Shown one piece after another: positions 52,204-61,956 of a DNA stretch of 64,000 nt. Under the pieces are notes generated by a model. It searched no databases, was not told where the DNA came from, and saw only the letters and a program-made list of their open reading frames with translations. The stretch covers positions 16,814 through 80,813 of the forward strand of contig JAEELL010000086.1 of assembly GCA_016282745.1 (NCBI GenBank), in the 5' to 3' direction. The first letter of the stretch is position 1. The number at the start of each line of letters is the position of its first letter. The DNA is from Lachnospiraceae bacterium. GTDB lineage: Bacteria > Bacillota > Clostridia > Lachnospirales > Lachnospiraceae. A program made the position numbers and the translations under genes.

Positions 52204-52247
52204 AGTTGTATTTTGCAGTAAAACTGAATATTGAAGGAGGCATGTTA

Positions 52248-52715
52248 ATGTCAAAAAGAGAAGATTATGAAAATCGAACAGAGAAGCTTCTTGAACCTAT
52301 TGTTGCTGAACATGAATTTGAAATTGTTGATGTTGAGTATATCAAAGAGGGTAGCAATTGGTATTTGAGAGCTTATATCGACAAGCCGGGCGGCATCACA
52401 ATTGATGATCTCGAGATGGTTAGTAGGGCGCTTAGTGATAAACTTGATGAAGAAGATTTTATCAGTGACGCGTATATTTTAGAAGTGAGTTCGCCGGGAC
52501 TTGGCAGACCGCTCAAGAAAGAAAAGGATTTTAAGCGCAGTATGGGGGAGGAAGTTGAAGTTTTCCTGTACAAGGCTATTAATAAACAAAAGCAGTTTGT
52601 TGGACTGTTAAAAGCATATGATAATGAAGGTTTTACAATTGAAACAGAATCGGGTGAAGAGATGACCTTTAATAAGAAGGAAGTTGCTCTTGTCAGATTG
52701 TCAATTGATTTCTAA
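52248..52715 (+). CDS. rimP: Ribosome maturation factor RimP
   Basis: Cytoplasmic factor for 30S subunit assembly. 155 residues. Motifs: DVEYIKEGSNWYLRAYIDKP, GGITIDDLEMVSRALSDKLD and LEVSSPGLGRPLKK. ATG 52248 has GGAGG eight bases upstream; ATG 52242 is too close to that site. First gene of the rimP-nusA-ylxR-ylxQ-infB-rbfA operon. Confidence 0.96.
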   Translation: MSKREDYENRTEKLLEPIVAEHEFEIVDVEYIKEGSNWYLRAYIDKPGGITIDDLEMVSRALSDKLDEEDFISDAYILEVSSPGLGRPLKKEKDFKRSMGEEVEVFLYKAINKQKQFVGLLKAYDNEGFTIETESGEEMTFNKKEVALVRLSIDF

Positions 52716-52738
52716 AGGATTAAGGAGGATAAAGGAAA

Positions 52739-53998
52739 ATGGCTAAGCAGAGCGAATTGATTATGGCGCTTGATGTGTTAGAAAAAGAGAAAGGAATTGA
52801 TAAGGAAGTAATATTTGAGGCTATTGAGACTTCTCTTGTCAGCGCTTATAAGACAAATTATGACAAAGAAGAAAATGTAAGTGTTGTTATGGATAGAGTC
52901 ACAGGAGTATTTCATGTTTACTCTGTAAAAGAAGTAGTTGAAGAGGTAGAGAATCCAATCACTCAGATTTCAGTTGACAATGCAATTAAACTCGGTTCAA
53001 AAGTTGCTATTGGAGATACAGTAAATGTTGAGATTTATCCAAAAGATTTTGGACGTATTGCTGCTTCAAATGCAAAACAGACTATTTTACAGAAAATCAG
53101 AGAAGAAGAGAGAAGAGCAATCTACTCTGCATTCGATGATAAGGAGCAGGATATCGTTACAGGTATTGTTCAGAAGGTTAATGACAGAAGTATTGGAATC
53201 AAGCTTGGACAGTTAGATGTTGTTCTTACTGAGAGAGAACAGGTTCCAACAGAAGAATTTAAACCAACTGACAGAATTAAAGTTTATATAACAGAAATCA
53301 GAAAAGATCCTAATAACGGAAAAGGAAATAAAATTCTTATTTCTCGTACTCATCCGGGTCTTGTTAGAAGACTGTTTGAGAGTGAAGTAACAGAGATTAA
53401 GGATGGAACAGTAGAAATTAAGAATATTTCCCGTGAAGCAGGTTCAAGAACAAAGATGGCAGTATACTCAAAAGATCCTAACGTAGATGCAGTAGGAGCA
53501 TGTGTTGGTGTAAACGGTGCGAGAGTAAATGCTGTTGTTGAGGAACTTCAGGGAGAAAAAATAGATATCATTGAGTGGAATGAGAATCCGGCTATCCTGA
53601 TTGAGAATGCACTCAGCCCTTCAAAGGTAGTTTCAGTTCTTGCTGATCCTGATGAGAAGACAGCACTTGTAGTTGTTCCTGATTTCCAGCTTTCATTGGC
53701 AATCGGTAAGGAAGGACAGAATGCAAGACTTGCAGCAAAACTTACAGGATTCAAGATTGATATCAAGAGTGAGAGTCAGGCAAAAGAAGAAGGCATCCAG
53801 TACATCTTTGATGATGATGATTACTATGATGATGACGAGTATTATGATGACGATGAATACTACGATGAAGAGTCAGAAGAGTATGATGAATACGCTGATG
53901 ATGACGCAGATTTTGATGATGAAGAAATCGAAGATGTAGTAGAAGAAGAGACAGAAGAGGATGTCGAGGAAATCGAAGATATCGATGACGAAGAATAA
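52739..53998 (+). CDS. nusA: Transcription termination/antitermination factor NusA
   Basis: RNA polymerase-binding elongation factor of 419 residues: N-terminal domain ([20 protein letters not shown]), S1 ([20 protein letters not shown]), KH1 ([17 protein letters not shown]...[18 protein letters not shown]) and KH2 ([20 protein letters not shown]). From about residue 355 the tail is almost purely Asp/Glu/Tyr, in place of other bacteria's acidic repeat domains. GGAGG before ATG 52739. Confidence 0.97.
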   Translation: MAKQSELIMALDVLEKEKGIDKEVIFEAIETSLVSAYKTNYDKEENVSVVMDRVTGVFHVYSVKEVVEEVENPITQISVDNAIKLGSKVAIGDTVNVEIYPKDFGRIAASNAKQTILQKIREEERRAIYSAFDDKEQDIVTGIVQKVNDRSIGIKLGQLDVVLTEREQVPTEEFKPTDRIKVYITEIRKDPNNGKGNKILISRTHPGLVRRLFESEVTEIKDGTVEIKNISREAGSRTKMAVYSKDPNVDAVGACVGVNGARVNAVVEELQGEKIDIIEWNENPAILIENALSPSKVVSVLADPDEKTALVVVPDFQLSLAIGKEGQNARLAAKLTGFKIDIKSESQAKEEGIQYIFDDDDYYDDDEYYDDDEYYDEESEEYDEYADDDADFDDEEIEDVVEEETEEDVEEIEDIDDEE

Positions 53999-54109
53999 TA
54001 AGCGATAGTGAAGAAATAAATTATGGCTAAAAATAAATAATCAATATAGAAGAATAAATCATCAATCATGATAAATAAATAACGAATCATGATGATAGAG
54101 AGGAATCGT

Positions 54110-54385
54110 ATGGGACAGACAAAGAAGATACCAATGCGACAGTGTGTTGGTTGCAGAGAAATGAGAAACAAAAAAGAGCTTGTCAGAATTATAAAGACAA
54201 AGGAAAATGAGTTTTTTGTTGATGTTACAGGCAAGAAAAACGGAAGAGGCGCATATATATGTAATTCCATGGATTGTTTTAAACAGGCAAAGAAGTCAAA
54301 AGCTCTTGAGAGAACTTTCAAGACTGCAATACCTGATGAAATCTACGATGCTCTCGAGAAGGAATTAGGTGGAGCAGATGAATAA
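54110..54385 (+). CDS. ylxR: YlxR (DUF448) RNA-binding protein
   Basis: 91-residue small basic protein, DUF448/YlxR family, found between nusA and infB across Firmicutes. Motifs: PMRQCVGCREMRNKKELVRI and GRGAYICNSMDCFKQAKK. Some family members are reported to modulate transcription or RNase P. ATG 54110 has GAGAGG upstream; overlaps ylxQ by eight bases. Confidence 0.93.
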   Translation: MGQTKKIPMRQCVGCREMRNKKELVRIIKTKENEFFVDVTGKKNGRGAYICNSMDCFKQAKKSKALERTFKTAIPDEIYDALEKELGGADE

Positions 54386-54686
54386 AGGATTATCGATGGT
54401 GGGACTTGCCACCAGAGCGAGAGGAACTGTGTCCGGAGAATTTGCAACAGAAAAAGCAGTAAAAGAGCGAAAAGCCAAACTGGTAATAGTTGCAAGTGAT
54501 GCATCTGACAATACAAAAAAGTTATTTAGAAATAAATGTGAGTATTACAAAATTCCCTTCTTTATTGTGGGAACAAAGGAAGAACTTGGAAAAGTCACAG
54601 GCGGTGTTATGAGAGCATCTTTAGCAGTTACAGATGCAAGATTTTCAGACACCATTATTGAAAAGTTACAGCAAAATGAGATTTAA
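54378..54686 (+). CDS. ylxQ: YlxQ, L7Ae-family ribosomal protein-like
   Basis: 102 residues, L7Ae/L30e fold that binds kink-turn RNA. Motifs: LSMVGLATRARGTVSGEF, AKLVIVASDASDNTKKLF and the GGVMRASLAVTD end. Ribosome site AGGTGGAG lies within ylxR. Confidence 0.92.
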   Translation: MNKGLSMVGLATRARGTVSGEFATEKAVKERKAKLVIVASDASDNTKKLFRNKCEYYKIPFFIVGTKEELGKVTGGVMRASLAVTDARFSDTIIEKLQQNEI

Positions 54687-54701
54687 ATTGGAGGTATATA
54701 G

Positions 54702-57700
54702 ATGGCAAAAATGAAAGTTCATGAATTAGCAAAAGAAATAGGAATTCAGAGCAAGGACATTTGCCAGGCATTGCTCGAAAAAGGTGTTGAGTTAAAACCT
54801 CAAAGCGCCATTTCCGATGAAGATGCACAGTATATTAGAAATAAGTTTTCTAACAATAATGCAGATACTGTTAAGGTAAGTGAAAAGGTTGAGCCAAAGC
54901 AGGAAGAAACCGCAAAGAAGGAAGCAGCTTCTGACAAAAAGAATGCGGCTAAAGAGGCTAAGGCTGAAAAAGATAATAAAGAGTCAAAGACAGAAAAAGA
55001 TTCAAAGCATGAAAAAGAAGGCAAAACAGAAGTTAAGCCTAAGAGAATCATTACAACAAGAGGAATGGTACGTCCTGAAGGAGAGAGAAGAAAACGCCCT
55101 CGTCCGGAAGGGGAACGTCCAAAGAAACCTGTACAGAACGAGCCAAAGAAAAAAATAAACATGGAAGAGAAGTTTGCACAGGCTCTTGGAAGATTTGACA
55201 AAAAAGAAGAAAAGAAAGAAGAAAAGGTTGAGACAGTAGAAACACCTGCTGTAAATGCTACTGATGTGAATAAGGTTGAGAAGCCTGTAGATACTAAAAA
55301 AGACAGCGTAGAGACAGTGAAAACTGAAGATGTTAAAAATGTTACACCTGTAATTGAAAAGACTGAAAATACAAATACAGAAAATGCAAATGCTGAAAAA
55401 GCAAATACAGATGTAAAGACTGAAGAAAAGAAAGAAACTGTTAATGAAGTTAAAGAAACTGAAACAGTTGAAAAGACTGCTGTTAGCAACAAGAATAATG
55501 ATAGAAATAATGCCGTAAGAAACAATGATGGCAGAAATCAGAACCGTGACAACAGAGGTAATGACAACAGAAACGGTGACTTCAGAAATAACCGAGGCGA
55601 CAATAGAAATAACGACAACAGAAATGGTGATTTCAGAAATAACAGAAATAACGATAACAGAAATGGCGATTTCAGAAATAACCGAGGCGATAACAGAAAC
55701 AACGACAACAGAAACGGTGATTATAGAAATAACCGAAATAACGATAACAGAAACGGCGATTTCAGAAATAACCGAGGCGATAACAGAAACAACGACAATA
55801 GAAACGGTGATTTCAGAAATAACAGAAATAACGATAACAGAAACGGCGACTTCAGAAATAACCGAGGCGATAACAGGAATAATGACAACAGAAATGGTGA
55901 TTTCAGAAACAACGACAGAAATAATGACAGAAGAAGACAGGAGCCTGTAGCTGATACAGTTATGCAGGATAAGGACAGAAAGGCAAGAGAAAACAAACTC
56001 CGTCAGGATAAGCAGGACAGAAACAAGAAGAAATTTGAAGACGGACAAAGAGGCGGAAGAAACGGAAGAGGTATGCAGCTTCAGCATAAGAGCATGCTTC
56101 AGAAACCTCAGAAGAAGAAAGAAGAGAAGAAGGAAGAAATCAAAGTTATTTCTATTCCTGATGTTCTTACAATCGGAGAACTTGCCGAAAAAATGAAGAT
56201 GCAGCCATCTGCAATTATCAAGAAATTATTCCTTGAAGGAAAGATGGTTACAGTTAACAGTGAGGTAGATTTTGCAACAGCTGAAGATATCGCAATGGGA
56301 TTTGATATCATGTGCGAAGAGGAAGAAAAGGTTGATGTTATCGAAGAACTCTTAAAAGAGGAAGAAGATGCAGCAGAAACAATGGTAAAAAGACCACCAG
56401 TTGTCTGTGTTATGGGTCACGTTGACCACGGTAAAACTTCACTTCTTGACGCAATCAAAGAAACAAACGTAATTTCTCAGGAGGCCGGTGGTATCACTCA
56501 GCATATCGGTGCTTATATGGTTGAAATCAACGGAGAGAAGATTACATTCCTTGATACACCGGGACATGAGGCATTTACAGCAATGCGTATGCGTGGTGCG
56601 CAGTCTACAGATATTGCGATTCTTGTAGTTGCAGCTGATGACGGTGTTATGCCACAGACTATAGAAGCTATCAATCATGCAAAGGCAGCAGACATTGAAA
56701 TAATCGTTGCTATCAACAAGATTGATAAGCCGGGTGCAAATATTGACAGAGTTAAGCAGGAACTTACAGAGTACGGCCTTATCGCTGAAGACTGGGGCGG
56801 AAATACAATTATGGTACCTGTATCAGCTCACACAAAAGAAGGAATTGACACATTGCTTGAGATGGTTATTCTTCAGGCAGACGTGCTTGAACTTAAAGCA
56901 AATCCTAACAGACTTGTAAGAGGTCTCATCATCGAGGCTAAGCTTGATAAGGGTAAAGGTTCGGTTGCAACAGTTCTTGTTCAGAAAGGTACACTTCATG
57001 TTGGAGATCATGTGGCAGCAGGTTCAAATTACGGACGTGTAAGAGCTATGGTTGACGATAAGGGAAGACAGGTTAAGTCTGCAACACCATCTACACCTGT
57101 TAAGATTTTAGGTTTGAACGGTGTTCCAAATGCAGGTGAAGTATTAGTTTCTACTGAGACAGCAAACGAGTCAAGAACATTTGCTGAGACATTTATCAAG
57201 GAGGGAAGAGAGAAACTTCTTGAAGGAACAAAATACAGACTTTCACTTGATGATCTTAACTCACAGATTGAAGCCGGAAACCTTAAGGAACTTAACCTTA
57301 TCATCAAGGCTGACGTTCAGGGTTCTGTTGAAGCTATCAAGCAGAGTATGCTTAAACTTTCAAATGATGAAGTAGAAGTTAAGGTTATTCACGGTGGTGT
57401 TGGTGCTATTAACGAATCGGATGTAACTCTTGCATCTGCATCAAATGCAATCATCATCGGATTCAATGTAAAACCTGATAATCAGGCACAGGATGTTGCT
57501 GACAGAGAACAGGTAGACGTAAGACTTTACAGCGTAATCTACAGTGCTATCGAAGATGTAGAAAAAGCTATGAAGGGTATGCTTGATCCTGTATATGAAG
57601 AAAAGATTATCGGTCACGCAGAGATTCGTCAGATATTCAAAGCATCAGGTATCGGAAATATCGCAGGTTCTTATGTTCTTGACGGTGTGTTCGAGAGAGG

Positions 57701-57890
57701 ATGTGAGGTAAGAATCACAAGAGAAGGCGAGCAGATCTTTGAGGGACCACTTGCTTCACTTAAGAGATTCAAAGATGATGTTAAGGAAGTTAAGGCCGGT
57801 TTCGAGTGTGGTCTTGTATTCGAGAAATATAACGATATTGCAGAAGGCGATATGGTAGAAGCTTATAAGATGGTAGAAGTTCCAAGATAG
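54702..57890 (+). CDS. infB: Translation initiation factor IF-2 with long repetitive N-terminus
   Basis: GTPase that places initiator tRNA on the 30S subunit. 1062 residues, long for the family. N-terminal IF2-N domain ([17 protein letters not shown]), a lysine/glutamate-rich stretch, a low-complexity Asn/Arg/Asp/Gly tandem-repeat region (about 265-412), second IF2-N ([20 protein letters not shown] near 484), then the GTPase ([12 protein letters not shown] near 571, [21 protein letters not shown]) and C-terminal domains. GGAGGT before ATG 54702. The catalytic part is normal; only the linker is expanded. Confidence 0.97.
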   Translation: MAKMKVHELAKEIGIQSKDICQALLEKGVELKPQSAISDEDAQYIRNKFSNNNADTVKVSEKVEPKQEETAKKEAASDKKNAAKEAKAEKDNKESKTEKDSKHEKEGKTEVKPKRIITTRGMVRPEGERRKRPRPEGERPKKPVQNEPKKKINMEEKFAQALGRFDKKEEKKEEKVETVETPAVNATDVNKVEKPVDTKKDSVETVKTEDVKNVTPVIEKTENTNTENANAEKANTDVKTEEKKETVNEVKETETVEKTAVSNKNNDRNNAVRNNDGRNQNRDNRGNDNRNGDFRNNRGDNRNNDNRNGDFRNNRNNDNRNGDFRNNRGDNRNNDNRNGDYRNNRNNDNRNGDFRNNRGDNRNNDNRNGDFRNNRNNDNRNGDFRNNRGDNRNNDNRNGDFRNNDRNNDRRRQEPVADTVMQDKDRKARENKLRQDKQDRNKKKFEDGQRGGRNGRGMQLQHKSMLQKPQKKKEEKKEEIKVISIPDVLTIGELAEKMKMQPSAIIKKLFLEGKMVTVNSEVDFATAEDIAMGFDIMCEEEEKVDVIEELLKEEEDAAETMVKRPPVVCVMGHVDHGKTSLLDAIKETNVISQEAGGITQHIGAYMVEINGEKITFLDTPGHEAFTAMRMRGAQSTDIAILVVAADDGVMPQTIEAINHAKAADIEIIVAINKIDKPGANIDRVKQELTEYGLIAEDWGGNTIMVPVSAHTKEGIDTLLEMVILQADVLELKANPNRLVRGLIIEAKLDKGKGSVATVLVQKGTLHVGDHVAAGSNYGRVRAMVDDKGRQVKSATPSTPVKILGLNGVPNAGEVLVSTETANESRTFAETFIKEGREKLLEGTKYRLSLDDLNSQIEAGNLKELNLIIKADVQGSVEAIKQSMLKLSNDEVEVKVIHGGVGAINESDVTLASASNAIIIGFNVKPDNQAQDVADREQVDVRLYSVIYSAIEDVEKAMKGMLDPVYEEKIIGHAEIRQIFKASGIGNIAGSYVLDGVFERGCEVRITREGEQIFEGPLASLKRFKDDVKEVKAGFECGLVFEKYNDIAEGDMVEAYKMVEVPR
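55512..55935 (+). repeat. infB: Tandem repeat array in infB
   Basis: The region encodes alternating units [17 protein letters not shown] (17 residues) and [13 protein letters not shown] (13 residues); the 90-bp pair recurs about four times with few changes. In-frame array; recombination between units can change its length without frameshift. Confidence 0.9.
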
Positions 57891-58048
57891 TCCCTTAAGA
57901 TTATAAATTCAGAAAAAGTGAATTGTAATAATTCTGAAAGGGCATAATTTGCTGAAGATAGAAAATTCAGAAAAATATGAATTGTAATAATTCTTAATGG
58001 AACATAACTGTCTTAGTATTGAAAAAAATAAGTAGAATAGGATGGACT

Positions 58049-58459
58049 ATGAGAAGGAATAGTATCAAAAATACACGAATAAACGGTGAAGTTCAAAAAG
58101 AACTGAGCAATATTATTCGCAGTGAAATAAAAGATCCAAGAATTGGAATTATGACAAGTGTTACAGCTGTTGAGGTCGCACCTGACCTCAAACACTGTAA
58201 GGCTTATATCAGTGTTTTGGGTGATGACAAGGCAAAGGCTGATACAATCGCCGGACTTAAGAGTGCGGAAGGATATATCAGAAGACAGCTTGCACATTCC
58301 ATTAACCTTAGAAATACTCCGGAGATTACATTTGTTATAGATGAATCAATAGAGTATGGGGTAAAGATGTCAAAGATGATTGACGATGTTACTAAGAGTC
58401 TTCATGAATCAGAAAATGAAGAGGCAGATTCTAATGAAGACTCAATTACAGAAGAGTAA
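58049..58459 (+). CDS. rbfA: Ribosome-binding factor A
   Basis: 30S maturation factor with KH-like fold. 136 residues. Motifs: RINGEVQKELSNIIRSEIKDP, VTAVEVAPDLKHCKAYISVL, LRNTPEITFVIDESIEYG. ATG 58049 has AGGATGG upstream. The acidic C-terminal tail (ENEEADSNEDS) is extra. A long gap from infB (158 bases) contains a duplicated sequence. Confidence 0.95.
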   Translation: MRRNSIKNTRINGEVQKELSNIIRSEIKDPRIGIMTSVTAVEVAPDLKHCKAYISVLGDDKAKADTIAGLKSAEGYIRRQLAHSINLRNTPEITFVIDESIEYGVKMSKMIDDVTKSLHESENEEADSNEDSITEE

Positions 58460-58483
58460 GTTCTTCAGATTGGAGGTAATGCC

Positions 58484-59437
58484 ATGGAGAAATTAAAGGA
58501 CATTATTGGTGAGGCAAAAACAGTAGGTATTACTGGACATATCAGACCGGACGGAGATTGTGTAGGCTCATGTCTGGCTACATACAATTATATTACAAGG
58601 AATTATCCGGATGTTGATGTCAGGGTTTTTCTGGAATTTGTTGATAATAAGTTTATGCTTATTGACAATGCAGATAAGATTATAACAACGGGATATGACG
58701 GAACAGAATTTGATTTGTTTATTGCTCTCGATTCGGGAGATACAGACAGACTTGGAATAAACAAACCATATTTTGATAATGCAAAGAGAACACTTTGTGT
58801 TGATCATCATATCAGTAACAAAGGATATGCAGAAATAAATTATATACTTCCACAGGCGACTTCCGCATGTGAAGTTTTATATGACCTGTTGGAAGATGAA
58901 CTAATTGATCTTCCAACAGCAAAAGCGCTGTATATGGGAATTGCACATGATTCCGGTTGTTTCAGATTTAGCAGTACATCGCCAAAAACAATGAGAGTAG
59001 CTGCTAATCTTATGGAAAAGGGAATCAATGTGAACGAGCTTCTTGAGAAAACATATTACAGCAAGACATACGATCAGCAAAAAATAACTGCACGTATCAT
59101 GCTTGACAGTGAGAGATGCATGGAAGGAAAATTCATTTATTCATATGCGACAAAAGAACTTATGGATAAATATAATGTTACCGTTCATGACCTTGATGCA
59201 GTAGTTAGCGAACTGAGAAATGTTCAGGGAGTTGAGTGCGCAATGTTTATGTACGAGACTGAGCCTATGAAGTTCAAAGTAAGCTTGAGGTCAAACAGTT
59301 ATGTCAATGTGAGTGAAATTGCCATGAGTTTTGGCGGAGGCGGACATGTACGCGCCGCAGGATTCAGTTTAGAAGGAAGTGTGGATGACATTATAAAAAT
59401 AGTGTCTGAAAAAGTTGAAGCTCAGATTAACGGATAG
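58484..59437 (+). CDS. nrnA: DHH-family oligoribonuclease/phosphatase NrnA
   Basis: DHH/DHHA1 phosphoesterase of 317 residues, degrading nanoRNA and/or pAp. Motifs: GHIRPDGDCVGSC (motif I), LIALDSGDTDRLG, the DHH triad VDHHIS, and C-terminal DHHA1 GGGGHVRAAGF. GGAGG before ATG 58484. Its place between rbfA and truB is common in Clostridia. Confidence 0.95.
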   Translation: MEKLKDIIGEAKTVGITGHIRPDGDCVGSCLATYNYITRNYPDVDVRVFLEFVDNKFMLIDNADKIITTGYDGTEFDLFIALDSGDTDRLGINKPYFDNAKRTLCVDHHISNKGYAEINYILPQATSACEVLYDLLEDELIDLPTAKALYMGIAHDSGCFRFSSTSPKTMRVAANLMEKGINVNELLEKTYYSKTYDQQKITARIMLDSERCMEGKFIYSYATKELMDKYNVTVHDLDAVVSELRNVQGVECAMFMYETEPMKFKVSLRSNSYVNVSEIAMSFGGGGHVRAAGFSLEGSVDDIIKIVSEKVEAQING

Positions 59438-59479
59438 AAGTTATCATATACATCCGGATTTGATAAGAGGTTAGAAAAA

Positions 59480-60388
59480 ATGATAGATGGAGTTTTGAAT
59501 GTTTATAAAGAACCTGGGTTCACATCCTTCGATGTTGTGGCCAAGCTTCGTGGCATTCTGAAACAGAAGAAAATAGGGCATATGGGAACACTTGATCCTA
59601 ATGCAGTCGGTGTGTTGCCGGTGTGCCTTGGCAAAGCAACAAAGTTGTGTGACATGTTGTCTGCACAGGACAAAGTCTACAAGACAACAATGCTTTTGGG
59701 ATACGAGACAGATACTCAGGATATGACAGGCACGGTTCTTAACAGTGTTGATGAGAGTGAAGTCTTAAAGATTCCTGAGGCAAAGATATTTCAGGTTATA
59801 AAGAGTTACATTGGAGATTACAATCAGGTACCCCCAATGTATTCGGCAATAAAAATAAACGGGAAAAAATTATATGAACTTGCAAGAAAAGGCGAGACAA
59901 TAGAACGTCCTGCAAGACCGGTTAAAATATTGGATATTACAATAACAAACATGGATCTCCCAAGAGTGGATATGATTGTAAAGTGCTCAAAAGGAACTTA
60001 CATAAGAACCCTGTGCCATGACATAGGACAGGAATTGGGTTGTGGAGCAGCCATGGAAAAGCTGCTTCGTTCCAATGTAGAAAGATTTGACGTCGAGGAC
60101 AGTCTGACACTAGATCAGATAAAGGAATTGTTTGATGAGGGAAAACTTTCTGAAAAGATAATTCCTGTGGACGAGATGCTTGATGAATATTCAAAGTGTG
60201 TAATCTCAAAAGAAAATACCAAACTTATCTACAACGGCAACAAGTTTGGACCTAGCGCAACACTATTGAAGATGAATCACAGCCACAATCAGAAGATTCG
60301 CGTATATGATTACGAAGGTAATTTTGTCGGCTTATATAAGTACGACGGCGAAGACAAAGTCTACAAGCCGGTAAAGATGTTCTTGTAG
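59480..60388 (+). CDS. truB: tRNA pseudouridine-55 synthase
   Basis: Makes the universal pseudouridine 55 in the tRNA T-loop. 302 residues. Motifs: GVLNVYKEPGFTSFDVV, catalytic Asp in HMGTLDPNAVGVLPV, YETDTQDMTG, KCSKGTYIRTLCHDIG. GAGG lies upstream of ATG 59480. Confidence 0.96.
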   Translation: MIDGVLNVYKEPGFTSFDVVAKLRGILKQKKIGHMGTLDPNAVGVLPVCLGKATKLCDMLSAQDKVYKTTMLLGYETDTQDMTGTVLNSVDESEVLKIPEAKIFQVIKSYIGDYNQVPPMYSAIKINGKKLYELARKGETIERPARPVKILDITITNMDLPRVDMIVKCSKGTYIRTLCHDIGQELGCGAAMEKLLRSNVERFDVEDSLTLDQIKELFDEGKLSEKIIPVDEMLDEYSKCVISKENTKLIYNGNKFGPSATLLKMNHSHNQKIRVYDYEGNFVGLYKYDGEDKVYKPVKMFL

Positions 60389-60531
60389 GTATATAGAAAC
60401 GTATATTACAGATGCACTGTCGAACTTTTTTGATAAAACATTCATATAATGAGAAACGGTTATTTTGAAAGCATCGTATGTACGCTTAGGAGTGTGTAAT
60501 TGAGGAAATGCAGGAAATATAGGAAGCAACA

Positions 60532-61443
60532 ATGAAGATACTTACTGATATAAAAGATGCAAAACTGAATAATACGGTGGTGACGGTAGGCAAGTTTGAC
60601 GGACTTCACAAGGGACACGCAAAACTGTTTGATGTTTTGACAGAGGTATCAGAGGGAAGAGATAAAGTCGTACTTACGTTTTCTGCAAAACCGATAGATG
60701 TCATTAACAATATGATATCAAGGACTTTGGTTACAGAGAACGAAAAGCAACTGCTCTGTGAGGCGAAGGGGATAGATTATTACATTTCATTACCACTGAC
60801 AAAGGAGTTTTTGGATTTAAGTCCTGAGGCCTTTGTGAAAAATGTTCTTGTGGATTCACTTGATGTCAGAACATTCGTGTGTGGACCGGATTTTACTTTT
60901 GGTAAGTTTGGTGCCGGCGATGTACAATTGCTCACCAAGCTTGCAACCTATTATGGGTTTGATGTGATTGTTGTGGAAAAAGAGAAGTACAACAACACAG
61001 ATATAGGAAGTACCGGAATCAGAGAAAAGATTATCCAAGGTGATATAATGATGGCAAATGAGATGCTTGGACATCCCTACAGTGTCCTTGGAAAAGTCGT
61101 GGAGGGAAAGAGGCTTGGAAGAACCATAGGGATTCCTACAGCCAACATAATACCTGATGAAAATAAGATTCTTCCGCCAAAGGGTGCATATTGTACAAGA
61201 ATTGCAGTGGGGGATAAAGTTTATACTGCAGTCAGCAATGTGGGAATCAATCCCACTGTTGAAGATGGAAGAGTGGTAAAGATTGAGAGTCATCTGCTTG
61301 ATTTTTCAGGTGATATCTACGGTGAGATAATAAAAGTTGAATTCGTTGATTTTCTTCGAAAAGAACAGAAATTCGGCAGTGTGGACGAACTGAAAAAGCA
61401 GATTCAAAAAGATATAAAAAAAGCAAGAGAAATACTTGCATAA
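60532..61443 (+). CDS. ribF: Bifunctional riboflavin kinase/FAD synthetase
   Basis: Converts riboflavin to FMN and FAD. 303 residues: N-terminal FAD synthetase (VVTVGKFDGLHKGHAKLF, nucleotidyltransferase; FVCGPDFTFGKFGAG; STGIREKI) and C-terminal kinase (GKVVEGKRLGRTIGIPTANI, IESHLLDFSGDIYGE). Ribosome site AGGAAG before ATG 60532. The 143-bp gap from truB shows a TATAAT box but no convincing -35. Confidence 0.96.
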   Translation: MKILTDIKDAKLNNTVVTVGKFDGLHKGHAKLFDVLTEVSEGRDKVVLTFSAKPIDVINNMISRTLVTENEKQLLCEAKGIDYYISLPLTKEFLDLSPEAFVKNVLVDSLDVRTFVCGPDFTFGKFGAGDVQLLTKLATYYGFDVIVVEKEKYNNTDIGSTGIREKIIQGDIMMANEMLGHPYSVLGKVVEGKRLGRTIGIPTANIIPDENKILPPKGAYCTRIAVGDKVYTAVSNVGINPTVEDGRVVKIESHLLDFSGDIYGEIIKVEFVDFLRKEQKFGSVDELKKQIQKDIKKAREILA

Positions 61444-61467
61444 CATATTCCTTTGTGTTATCATATC

Positions 61468-61530
61468 GGAGTATGTGAACCTACACTAAGTAACAGGATA
61501 CTCCAACCTTTGCTTAAGTGATGGGCGATA
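61468..61530 (+). promoter_or_regulatory. Candidate S15-binding leader of rpsO
   Basis: The rpsO 5' leader has a 7-bp stem (GGAGTAT 61468-61474 pairing with ATACTCC 61498-61504) enclosing GTGAACCTACACTAAGTAAC, followed by a second short structure ending GATGGGCGA. Such leaders bind S15 for feedback control in several bacteria; the match here is by position and shape only. Confidence 0.5.
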
Positions 61531-61559
61531 TTATTATAATTATTTAGGAGGAATCAGAC

Positions 61560-61826
61560 ATGATTACAACAGCAAAAAAAGCAGAAATCATCAAAGAATT
61601 TGGTAGAACACCTGAGGATACAGGTTCTCCGGAAGTACAGATTGCTATCTTAACTTTCAGAATCAGAGAGTTAACAGAGCACTTAAAAGTAAACCAGAAG
61701 GATCATCACTCAAGACGTGGTATGTACAAGATGATCGGTAAGAGAAGAGGTTTACTTGATTACTTAAAGAAGACAGATCTTGAAGGCTACAGAGCACTTA
61801 TCGAGAAATTAGGAATTCGTAAGTAA
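61560..61826 (+). CDS. rpsO: 30S ribosomal protein S15
   Basis: 88-residue primary 16S rRNA-binding protein. Motifs: [57 protein letters not shown] before ATG 61560. Normally precedes pnp directly; here a prepilin peptidase gene lies between. Confidence 0.97.
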   Translation: MITTAKKAEIIKEFGRTPEDTGSPEVQIAILTFRIRELTEHLKVNQKDHHSRRGMYKMIGKRRGLLDYLKKTDLEGYRALIEKLGIRK

Positions 61827-61840
61827 TTTATATGAATTAT

Positions 61841-61879
61841 ACAAGAGAAGCGTTGTACTTTGTGCAACGCTTTTCTTGT
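61841..61879 (+). terminator. Terminator after rpsO
   Basis: 15-bp stem with one G-U pair (ACAAGAGAAGCGTTG pairing with CAACGCTTTTCTTGT), nine-base loop. T-rich 3' arm though no long T-run beyond it. Confidence 0.65.
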
Positions 61880-61956
61880 TCGTAATTGTTGAATCATGTC
61901 CACCACTGTGATAAAGTGGAAAAAGGTTAACTTGTATTGGACGAAAGGGGAATGAT

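Noticed and set aside
53800..53998. DNA-level tandem repeat in nusA 3' end as a mobile element
   Set aside because: GATGATGA-type repetition follows from the Asp/Glu/Tyr-rich tail; no unit is regular enough to call.
55002..56087. Long open frames opposite and alongside infB (minus 55002-56087 and 54800-55525, plus 55525-55950)
   Set aside because: They mirror the low-complexity repeats of infB, have Ile/Val/Ser/Phe-biased shadow composition and no ribosome binding site. The infB frame is certain.
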